Shown: piece by piece, positions 15,403 to 20,469 of the stretch
Position numbering within the stretch: position 1 is the stretch's first letter
Layout of the letters: the number at the start of each line of letters is the position of its first letter
Source of the DNA: a virus
Length of the DNA: 20,469 nt
Virus record (IMG/VR): IMGVR_UViG_3300010155_004072
Span: 1 to 20,469 of that record
Direction: 5' to 3' (one strand)
Translations under genes and position numbers: made by a program
The notes under the pieces: generated by a model
Database searches by the model: none
Told to the model about the DNA's origin: nothing
Seen by the model: the letters and a program-made list of their open reading frames with translations, nothing else

Positions 15403-16244
15403 GGTTGCCCCTCCATTGCCGCCCGGAGGGCCTCATCGGCGCGCTTGGGGTCCTGTGGGGCGTATGTGGGCACGCCCGAGGATGGGGCTGGGCTATCAGG
15501 CTCCAGGAAGTTTCCGATCCTCACGGTCCACGGCCGATCGCCGCGGGTCGGGAATAGCTGCGCGATGTCCCGCCGGTGAGCCTGACCCCGGACCCAATAC
15601 CACGGATCCGAGAGGGCGTGCTCCAGGTAGCCCTTGACGACCTCGATCGGGTGGGCTTTGAGGACGTCGGTGATCCTCTTTTTTTCCACGTCCTGCGCTT
15701 GTCGCTTTTTCTTCGCCTTTTCCCTCCAGAACTCAACCGCAAGTCCGAGGTCTTCCGAGGGCTCTCTTTCTTTCTTTCTATCTATCTTTCTAAGGTAGAC
15801 CGGTCCCGGAGTGGTAGAAGAGTGGTCTTCTACCAGGGGTAGACTAGGCTGACGGGCGGGGGGATTGTCACACCACACGGCGGCCGCGTCGATGTGGTGA
15901 TCCTGGCGGCCCGGTAGCTTGGGGCGTCCGCGTCGATCCCGGTTCTTGTTGGGCTGATCTTCGTCAAAGCCTGCGATCTCGATCCACGCCTGATCGCCGC
16001 CTGGATCCGCGTACCACTCGACGAGCCCGGCGGAGTGCAAGCTCGCGAGGGATTCAGCGAATTCTGACGGGGTCCGGAGCGTCGGGCCGAATCTGTGGAG
16101 CAGAGCCCCGGGATGGCCGCACAACCGGCCATAAGAGTCGGAGACCGTGAGGATGTGGAAGTATAGAAGCTTGGAATGGTCTGGGAGAAATAGGAATCTA
16201 GGATCACATATTATATCTTGGCGGATGGCCCTCCACGTCGTCAT
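15399..16244 (-). CDS. Replication initiator (winged-helix, O-like)
   Basis: A 281-residue protein. The frame extends to 16313, but ATG 16244 (MTTWRAIRQD) has an AAGGGGGG site and overlaps the stop of a leader ORF, so it is the likely start. Residues about 1-95 form a winged-helix-like domain (SKLLYFHILTVSDSYGRL, then a wing ending WIEIAGFDEDQ), resembling the DNA-binding domain of phage replication initiators. A charged linker with Pro, Arg and Lys (about 95-165) spans the suspected origin, and the C-terminal part (FWREKAKKKRQAQDVEKKR, then SDPWYWVRGQAHRR) has the layout of the helicase-recruiting domain of DnaD/O-type proteins. It is coupled to the DnaB-type helicase by a four-base overlap. 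Function is inferred from domain pattern plus position. Confidence 0.82.
   Translation of the reverse strand: MTTWRAIRQDIICDPRFLFLPDHSKLLYFHILTVSDSYGRLCGHPGALLHRFGPTLRTPSEFAESLASLHSAGLVEWYADPGGDQAWIEIAGFDEDQPNKNRDRRGRPKLPGRQDHHIDAAAVWCDNPPARQPSLPLVEDHSSTTPGPVYLRKIDRKKEREPSEDLGLAVEFWREKAKKKRQAQDVEKKRITDVLKAHPIEVVKGYLEHALSDPWYWVRGQAHRRDIAQLFPTRGDRPWTVRIGNFLEPDSPAPSSGVPTYAPQDPKRADEALRAAMEGQP
15763..15843. other. Putative replication origin inside the initiator gene
   Basis: Between 15794 and 15843 the hexamer GGTAGA (or its complement TCTACC) occurs four times: 15794-15799, 15813-15818, 15829-15834 (reverse) and 15838-15843. A perfect 10-base inverted repeat (15812-15821 and 15826-15835, 4-base loop) and the palindrome GACCGGTC (15798-15805) are in the same stretch. 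Beside it lies a strand-asymmetric tract of tttc and tatc repeats (15763-15792), purine-only or nearly so on the minus strand. Lambda ori has this plan: four iterons with dyads next to an AT-rich purine-asymmetric segment, inside gene O. The functional call is inference. Confidence 0.5.
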
Positions 16245-16279
16245 GATTGGCCCCCCTTGATGCGTGTTTTTGGTTGCAT
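16241..16279 (-). CDS. 12-codon leader peptide ORF upstream of the initiator
   Basis: ATG 16279 starts an ORF encoding MQPKTRIKGGQS and ends in TGA that overlaps the initiator ATG by four bases (ATGA). Upstream is AAGGAGGTG (16295-16287), one of the strongest ribosome binding sites in the window, with a seven-base spacing. The initiator's own AAGGGGGG site lies inside the leader ORF. Ribosomes translating the leader would deliver or hold translation for the initiator, a common control device for replication proteins. The peptide is basic and too short to be an enzyme; I infer a regulatory role. Confidence 0.55.
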   Translation of the reverse strand: MQPKTRIKGGQS

Positions 16280-16303
16280 TGTGTCGCACCTCCTTGTGTC
16301 GGA

Positions 16304-16332
16304 AACATGGCACGCGATCCGGGCCGCGTCAA
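16304..16332 (-). promoter_or_regulatory. Predicted leftward promoter
   Basis: TTGACG (16332-16327, 5 of 6 to consensus) is followed after exactly 17 bases by CATGTT (16309-16304, 3 of 6). Transcription would begin near 16297, only a base or two before the AAGGAGGTG site of the leader peptide. The -35 is strong and the -10 weak, which often means an activator or repressor-controlled promoter. It would drive replication and, by read-through, morphogenesis genes. Confidence 0.5.
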
Positions 16333-16369
16333 ATATCGAGTTAAATCAAGCAATTTGACACGCGATCCG
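16311..16369. repeat. Paired 11-bp repeat in divergent promoters (operator candidate)
   Basis: CACGCGATCCG occurs at 16311-16321 and again, same orientation, at 16359-16369. The first copy lies in the -35/-10 spacer of the leftward promoter and the second in that of the rightward promoter. Between them, GTCAAAT (16328-16334) and ATTTGAC (16353-16359) form an inverted repeat made of the two -35 regions. A dual regulator binding the 11-mers would cover both promoters. Confidence 0.5.
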
Positions 16370-16383
16370 CCGGGCCCCATACT
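16355..16383 (+). promoter_or_regulatory. Predicted rightward promoter
   Basis: TTGACA (16355-16360, perfect -35) is followed after 17 bases by CATACT (16378-16383, 4 of 6 to TATAAT). The start site would be near 16390, about ten bases before ATG 16401 of the helix-turn-helix gene, so the message has almost no leader. This is the best promoter match I found in the window. Confidence 0.6.
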
Positions 16384-16400
16384 CGCCGCGGGTGGTTAAT

Positions 16401-16796
16401 ATGCAAAGACGAATAATTGATTATGGCCCGTGGATCCGTGCCGACCGGATGCGGGAAAAGCTCGGGGGCGCGGACGAGATGGAGGCCGCGATCAGGTCCG
16501 ACAAGATCGAGGTCTTCGAGATCGAAGGCGATCGGTTTGCGCGGTGGACCGTTTGGGCTCGCCGTCCCGGGTTTAAGTCGGGATGGGTCTCCGTTCCGGA
16601 GATGGCCGCACACCTGGGATTGTCGAGGCGATCTGTATTGTACCAGATCCAGCGGGGGTGGCTTGAGATGCGGTACCGCGGAGAGATTAAAGAGGTCAGG
16701 AGGATCAAGGATGACGACGACGAAAACCCCGGCAAGCATCGGGTGGCAATTCCGGATCGAATTGGCGGCCGGGGCGAGGCGACCGACGTGGCTTAA
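16401..16796 (+). CDS. Helix-turn-helix DNA-binding protein (regulator candidate)
   Basis: A 131-residue protein from ATG 16401; a GTG at 16392 is also possible but would sit at the predicted transcription start. GGGTGG provides a weak binding site. Residues about 62-92 (WVSVPEMAAHLGLSRRSVLY) form a clear helix-turn-helix, with the recognition helix SRRSVLYQIQRGW, of the MerR/excisionase type that introduces a first-helix tag such as VPEMAAHLG. The N-terminus (MQRRIIDYGPWIRADRM) and C-terminus (basic-acidic tail) are not recognised. It is the first gene of the rightward unit, next to operator-like repeats, so it may autoregulate and control the leftward promoter. The last 86 bases overlap the exonuclease gene in another frame. 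Confidence 0.8.
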   Translation: MQRRIIDYGPWIRADRMREKLGGADEMEAAIRSDKIEVFEIEGDRFARWTVWARRPGFKSGWVSVPEMAAHLGLSRRSVLYQIQRGWLEMRYRGEIKEVRRIKDDDDENPGKHRVAIPDRIGGRGEATDVA

Positions 16797-17769
16797 GGCC
16801 CGGAAGGGTCGGATCACAGGATCCAAGATCTCCGACATCATGGGCCACGGCTACCACGACGTGCACGATCGATACCTGCTCGAACGCGGCGAGCTAGTCG
16901 ACGACCCGGCCCCGTCGCTGGCTATGAAACGAGGTACTCTGATGGAACCCGAGATCCTCAAGACCGCGGCCGCGGATCCGGCCCGGCCCGGAGCGTTTGA
17001 GGTGCTCACCACCCCGTCTTTTGTGCTCCATCCAACCGAGGATTGGATCGGGTGTTCTCCCGATTTCCTGGCCACCTCGTCGAGTCCTCCATTTTGCGAC
17101 AAGTGGGGGAGTTGGCCCGTGAAGATTTACGGTGAAATCAAAAGCCGCGATAGCTCCCAAAGGGCCCATTACAAGGGCGGAGGGTGCAAGCCGGCCGATC
17201 GCCTCCAGGTTCTCCTCGGGTGCATTTGTACCGGCGCAGATCTCGGGCTGCTCGTCGTCGAGATGCAATCAAACGTCCAATACAGGATCATCGAGCGAGA
17301 TCCAGACCTCGAAGCGGAGATGATCGCGGCGGCGTCCAAGTTTCGCCGAGCGGTGGGCAATGGGAACCGCGGCGATCTCCTTGAGCTTGCAGAGTCCGGA
17401 GAGGTCCGCCGGGCCATCGTCTCGGAGCGCTACGCCGAATCAAGGCCCGACACGATCGACACCGAAGACCCGGACATTGAGAGCCTCGTGGCCTACGTCT
17501 CCGAACTCCGAGAGAATCGATCCGAAATAATGGAGATCATCGCCCAGACCGAAGCCCTGATCGGCGATTTTATGGGCGAAGCCGAGCACCTATCGACCCC
17601 GGACTATAGCGCCCACTTCCCGGCAAGCCGACCAGGGCGGCGCAGCTTTAGCGTCAACGCCCTTAAGGCCGCGTTGCCCCACATCGATCTAGAACCATAC
17701 TACAAAACCAGCAAGCCCAAGGGCCGGGGGACCCTTCGGATCAGGAGAAAAGATGATGACGAAATTTAA
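16711..17769 (+). CDS. YqaJ / lambda-type recombination exonuclease
   Basis: A 352-residue protein of the PD-(D/E)XK phage exonuclease family that degrades one strand of linear DNA to make single-stranded ends for annealing. The start is ATG 16711, with AGGAGG seven bases upstream; the frame runs open upstream but only as a shadow of the helix-turn-helix gene. Motifs in order: WLKARKGRITGSKISDIMG at about 27-45 (the R-x-x-T-x-S start), GTLMEPEIL with Glu80, GCSPDF with Asp117, GEIKSR with Glu142-x-Lys144, and RLQVLLGCICTGAD with Gln166. All catalytic positions are present. The C-terminal 100 residues form a charged helical extension. The end overlaps the next gene by 17 bases, so the two are probably expressed together. 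Confidence 0.92.
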   Translation: MTTTKTPASIGWQFRIELAAGARRPTWLKARKGRITGSKISDIMGHGYHDVHDRYLLERGELVDDPAPSLAMKRGTLMEPEILKTAAADPARPGAFEVLTTPSFVLHPTEDWIGCSPDFLATSSSPPFCDKWGSWPVKIYGEIKSRDSSQRAHYKGGGCKPADRLQVLLGCICTGADLGLLVVEMQSNVQYRIIERDPDLEAEMIAAASKFRRAVGNGNRGDLLELAESGEVRRAIVSERYAESRPDTIDTEDPDIESLVAYVSELRENRSEIMEIIAQTEALIGDFMGEAEHLSTPDYSAHFPASRPGRRSFSVNALKAALPHIDLEPYYKTSKPKGRGTLRIRRKDDDEI

Positions 17770-18574
17770 GCCCCCTGTACTAGCCGCCCGTTCCCCCCTG
17801 CTCGACCCCCGACGCCTCCGGATCTGTGTCTTCGGGGCGTCTGGATCTGGAAAGACCACTTTCGGATCCCAGTTCCCTCGACACATCTTTTTCGACCTCG
17901 ACGCCGGGGCGGAAGCGGTATCGATTCGCCCGTTTCCGGCCGAGGTTCCCGCCGATTTTGCGGCCCATTGTAGAGCCCAGAAGCCACCTCTTACGCCCTC
18001 GCGGTGGACGTGGCTCCGGTACGGTATACAGGCCGCCATCGACTCCGGGGAGGGCGAGGCGCTGATCATCGACACCATTGATGCCGCGTGCGATCTGGCA
18101 TTCGATCACGTCTGCTCCGAATTCGGGATCACACACCCCGACGATCGCCCGAGCCAGAAAGCGCAAATGTGGGGCCGGATCAATCGCGAGATCGAGGGGC
18201 TCCTCAAGTCCACCCGGGCCCACTCCGGAGCCGTGGTTTTCATCTCTCACGAGACCCAGAGGGACTATGATCCCGATGGCAACGCGATCGGCATGTTCGA
18301 CAAGAACACCCGGGACGTGAGGACCCGATATATCCCCTCACTGAGGGAGCGCCCCCGTGTAGCCCTGGAGAAGGTGTGCTCCATCATCGGGCGGGCTTAT
18401 ATCGACGACCAGGGGGCCCGCTGGCTGTATATCGGGACTAACCCGAAGTTCTCGACGAAGCTACGGATCCCGCCATCGGTCGCCGACCTCTTCGACGACC
18501 GGATCCCGTTGGGCTATGACGCCCTCCTGGAGCCTTTCCGGGCCGCCTACAAGAAGTTGAACGCCGAGCCGTGA
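17753..18574 (+). CDS. Sak4-like RecA-fold ATPase (recombinase / annealing protein)
   Basis: A 273-residue ATPase with start codons at 17753 and 17756 behind AGGAG; I give the first, the second has slightly better spacing. Walker A is GASGSGKTT at about 28-36, Walker B ALIIDTID at about 103-110, and a third nucleotide-sensing segment VVFISHETQRD follows at about 161-171. This core pattern, a compact RecA-like fold without DnaB or RecA accessory domains, is that of the AAA_24/Sak4 group of phage single-strand annealing proteins. It follows an exonuclease gene, the classical partner arrangement of recombination systems. Sak4 is usually paired with an SSB, and I see none nearby. The family name is from motif pattern and context. 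Confidence 0.85.
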   Translation: MMTKFKPPVLAARSPLLDPRRLRICVFGASGSGKTTFGSQFPRHIFFDLDAGAEAVSIRPFPAEVPADFAAHCRAQKPPLTPSRWTWLRYGIQAAIDSGEGEALIIDTIDAACDLAFDHVCSEFGITHPDDRPSQKAQMWGRINREIEGLLKSTRAHSGAVVFISHETQRDYDPDGNAIGMFDKNTRDVRTRYIPSLRERPRVALEKVCSIIGRAYIDDQGARWLYIGTNPKFSTKLRIPPSVADLFDDRIPLGYDALLEPFRAAYKKLNAEP

Positions 18575-18837
18575 TCGCCGTCCGAATCCGACCCCAGAAT
18601 CTTACAGCCGACCAGATCGGCCGGGTGTGTGACGCCGGGTGTTGGCTCCCCCGTCCCGACGTCGTCGCCTCCGATGATCCAGACGCGCTTGAACTGGTAT
18701 GCTACGATCTGATCGAGGCCGGGATCGACGTGGAGCACATCCGAGAGGACGAAGCCCGGCCGGTCGGACTCACCGAGGATCAGGCCTACATGCTCGGATC
18801 GGTGTGGCTATACGATGAACTCAAGTCGAGGCGGTAA
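18571..18837 (+). CDS. Small acidic unknown protein
   Basis: An 88-residue protein from GTG 18571, which overlaps the previous stop (GTGA). No convincing ribosome binding site is seen, so it depends on coupling. It has a short beta start (MIAVRIRPQNLTADQIGRV), two Cys, and an acidic helical middle (DPDALELVCYDLIEAGIDVEHIRED). The C-terminus is a hydrophobic-helical GSVWLYDELKSRR. No family recognised. The alternation of short strand, helix and Glu/Asp suggests a small globular accessory factor. It sits in the recombination module, but nothing links it to that function beyond position. Confidence 0.75.
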   Translation: MIAVRIRPQNLTADQIGRVCDAGCWLPRPDVVASDDPDALELVCYDLIEAGIDVEHIREDEARPVGLTEDQAYMLGSVWLYDELKSRR

Positions 18838-18859
18838 GATCAGCCGTCAAGGGGGGCAT

Positions 18860-19027
18860 TTGAATGAGACGAAAAACGAGGAACGCGCTGTGCATTGGAT
18901 CAAGGGCCTCGGGGCCCTGTGCAAGGCTCCGGGGACTGTCACGATCACGTGGAGCCCGGAGCATGTGACGTGCCCAGACTGCAAGGAGAGGATGAGTGAT
19001 GACCAGGAGGAAGAACGCCCCCCATGA
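18860..19027 (+). CDS. Small Cys/His protein (possible zinc binding)
   Basis: A 55-residue product. I choose TTG 18860 because AAGGGG (18849-18854) lies five bases upstream and just after the preceding gene ends; an ATG at 18815 in the same frame would overlap the preceding gene and lacks a binding site. The core is VHWIKGLGALCKAPGTVTIT followed by PEHVTCPDCKERM: one His, one Cys, then a CPDC pair, the layout of very small phage zinc-ribbon-like proteins. The C-terminus is acidic (DDQEEERPP). It overlaps the methyltransferase gene by 29 bases. Function unknown; nucleic-acid or protein binding is possible. Confidence 0.7.
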   Translation: MNETKNEERAVHWIKGLGALCKAPGTVTITWSPEHVTCPDCKERMSDDQEEERPP

Positions 19028-20222
19028 ACCCGCCCCGCGGACCTGGGTCTACACGGGGGACTGCGCTGATGTGATGGCCGCCGAGCTTGAACCGGAGAGC
19101 ATAGACGCGATCGTGTCCGATCCTCCCTATGGGATCGGGTTCATGGGAAAGGATTTTGACAATCTCGGCGACGGCGGCGACCAGCAAGCATTCCACCGCC
19201 GTTGGGCCGAGGCCGCGATCCGGGTCCTCAAGCCGGGTGGGTACGTTCTGGCGATGGGCTCGCCGCGCACATATCATCATCTCGCCTATGGGTTGGAGCT
19301 TGCCGGATTTGAAATCAGAGACTCGATTCACTGGATCTACGGATCCGGGTTTCCCAAGTCGCTCGACTGCGGGGGAGGTCTCGGGACCGCCCTCAAGCCG
19401 GCCCATGAACCGATCCTCGTCGCCCGTAAACCCTTCCCCGGGACCGTGGCCCAGAATCTCGAAGAGCATGGCACTGGGGCCATCAATGTCGAGGCGTGCC
19501 GGGTTGGAGTGGAGCCGGTGACGATCAACAGGTACGACGCCGGCGGCGATCCGTTCCTGGGACACCGGGAGGATAGCCGGGGGATGAACGGGGAGACCTA
19601 CGAGCCCCACGAATCGATCGGGCGATGGCCTCCCAATGTGATCCTAGCTCACGTCGAGGGCTGCGGGATCCGATGTGTGGAGGGGTGCCCGGTGGCGGAG
19701 ATGGATCGGCAGAGTGGATATACCGTGTCCAGATCTGGCGGGATTGCAGGGTGGCAAACCGGCGGTTATGTCGGCGGAGTCCCGGGCCCGGATGTCGAGC
19801 GGATATGCCCGGAAGACTCCGGAGGAGCCTCCCGCTACTTTCCGATCTTCAAATACAAAGCAAAGCCCGGCCGTGAGGAGAGGGAGGCGGGGTGCTGGGA
19901 TCTGGAGGGGAGGAACTGGAGCGACGGGCGGAAAGGGATCGCCAATCACCCGAAGCTGAGAGACGCCCGATCTCGCGGAAATCACCATCCGACCGTTAAG
20001 CCCCTGGATCTCATGCGCTGGTTGTTGGCCCTAGTTGTCCCCGACGGTGGGATCGTTCTCGATCCGTTTCTCGGGAGTGGCTCCACCCTCTGCGCGGCGG
20101 TCCTGGAGCAAGTCGACGCCATCGGAATCGAGATGGATCCGGCCTATGTGGAGATCGCCCTGGCTCGGATCCGGTACTGGGCGAGCACCGATGACGCCCG
20201 GCAAATGGGGCTGGGAATCTGA
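18999..20222 (+). CDS. DNA methyltransferase (N6-adenine or N4-cytosine, beta class)
   Basis: A 407-residue enzyme. I use ATG 18999 with GGAGAGG seven bases upstream; a GTG at 18996 precedes it. Motif IV is DPPY at about 41-44 (SDPPYGIGFMGKDF), the AdoMet motif I is DPFLGSGSTL at about 355-364, and a motif X-like HHPTVKPLDLMRW lies near 329. The order IV, target-recognition region, then I defines the beta class. The middle (about 80-320) carries a Cys cluster (GCGIRCVEGCPVAEMDRQSG), a signature common in phage methyltransferases of this type. It transfers a methyl group from AdoMet to DNA; the target sequence cannot be read from the gene. There is no cognate nuclease next door, so it is an orphan, most likely protective. 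Confidence 0.93.
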   Translation: MTRRKNAPHEPAPRTWVYTGDCADVMAAELEPESIDAIVSDPPYGIGFMGKDFDNLGDGGDQQAFHRRWAEAAIRVLKPGGYVLAMGSPRTYHHLAYGLELAGFEIRDSIHWIYGSGFPKSLDCGGGLGTALKPAHEPILVARKPFPGTVAQNLEEHGTGAINVEACRVGVEPVTINRYDAGGDPFLGHREDSRGMNGETYEPHESIGRWPPNVILAHVEGCGIRCVEGCPVAEMDRQSGYTVSRSGGIAGWQTGGYVGGVPGPDVERICPEDSGGASRYFPIFKYKAKPGREEREAGCWDLEGRNWSDGRKGIANHPKLRDARSRGNHHPTVKPLDLMRWLLALVVPDGGIVLDPFLGSGSTLCAAVLEQVDAIGIEMDPAYVEIALARIRYWASTDDARQMGLGI

Positions 20223-20469
20223 CCAGATCGGGGCCTGTTTTGGACGGTTTCCCCCCATAAACTAAATCACACACAAGGCCCCTAGCTTCGCGTCTAACGA
20301 CCGTTGGACTCTTTCGCGGCCCTAGTATGTAAAACGCCCAGCGCGCAGTAATCGATCGCAGTACAACGATGGGCCCGGCCAGTTTCCCGCCCCTATGCAT
20401 AGCGTGTGCCAACTTTCGTTATCTACTCGCGTGTAGGTTTAATTAAAGGGGAAAAAGCGCGGGGCGAGA
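20223..20469. other. Non-coding AT-richer right end
   Basis: No credible gene follows the methyltransferase stop. The 247 bases are visibly less GC-rich and lack the GATC density seen elsewhere. They hold a long-loop inverted repeat (GGGGCCT at 20230-20236 and AGGCCCC at 20276-20282, no T-run), a 10-base palindrome TTTAATTAAA (20438-20447), and an AAAGGGG (20446-20452) that could serve a gene starting beyond the window. I see no convincing terminator and no strong sigma-70 promoter. Confidence 0.4.

Noticed and set aside
15812-15835. 10-base perfect hairpin as a transcription terminator
   Set aside because: No T-run follows on either strand and it sits in a coding region among repeats, so an origin or operator role is more likely.
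16245-16313. Initiator starting at ATG 16313
   Set aside because: That start would lie at the predicted -10 region, lacks a binding site and adds 23 residues of no evident fold; ATG 16244 has AAGGGGGG.
16341-16841. Minus-strand ORF of 166 codons opposite the regulator gene
   Set aside because: It covers the divergent promoters and is antisense to the helix-turn-helix and exonuclease genes, with Pro-rich sequence and no binding site.
20230-20282. GGGGCCT/AGGCCCC inverted repeat as the methyltransferase terminator
   Set aside because: The loop is 39 bases and there is no T-run after it. It would be a weak terminator at best.

Overview
The window is about 20.5 kb of a GC-rich tailed double-stranded DNA phage (or prophage) with siphovirus-type virion genes. 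The evidence is a contiguous morphogenesis cluster (small and large terminase, portal, scaffold, a Mu gpT-like major capsid protein, head completion, tail terminator, tail tube, a frameshifted tail assembly chaperone, tape measure), followed by tail genes that run off the left edge. I cannot name the host. Composition is roughly 60% GC or a little above, starts are mixed ATG/GTG/TTG, and ribosome binding sites match the usual 16S tail well. GATC is strikingly over-represented. I see no integrase, excisionase, lysis gene, tRNA, CRISPR array or insertion sequence.

The layout is divergent around a short control region at about 16245-16400. Leftward (minus strand, 16279 to 1) lies one tightly packed unit. 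It begins with a 12-codon leader peptide, a winged-helix replication initiator that appears to carry a lambda-like origin inside its own gene, a DnaB-type helicase, a small unknown protein and a RusA-type resolvase. It continues directly into TerS, TerL, portal, a basic neck/completion candidate, scaffold, a small unknown protein, capsid, head-tail connector, tail terminator, tail tube, chaperone G/G-T, tape measure and three further tail-region genes. Most adjacent genes overlap by 1-8 bases or are separated by only a few bases. The one clear internal gap (9195-9280) carries a good promoter match and a dyad just before scaffold and capsid.

Rightward (plus strand, 16401 to 20222) lies an early module: a helix-turn-helix protein, a YqaJ/lambda-type exonuclease, a Sak4-like RecA-fold ATPase, a small acidic unknown, a Cys/His small protein and a beta-class DNA methyltransferase. 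Exonuclease plus Sak4-like protein would make a recombination pair; the methyltransferase probably protects phage DNA. The final 247 bases are non-coding as far as I can see and are visibly more AT-rich.

The most interesting points are: an A9 slippery run joining the two chaperone frames with a +1/-2 geometry; a putative origin (four GGTAGA hexamers plus a purine-asymmetric tract) inside the initiator gene; face-to-face promoter architecture with an identical 11-bp repeat inside both promoter spacers; a 12-codon leader ORF with one of the strongest ribosome binding sites in the window; and the GATC excess next to a phage methyltransferase.
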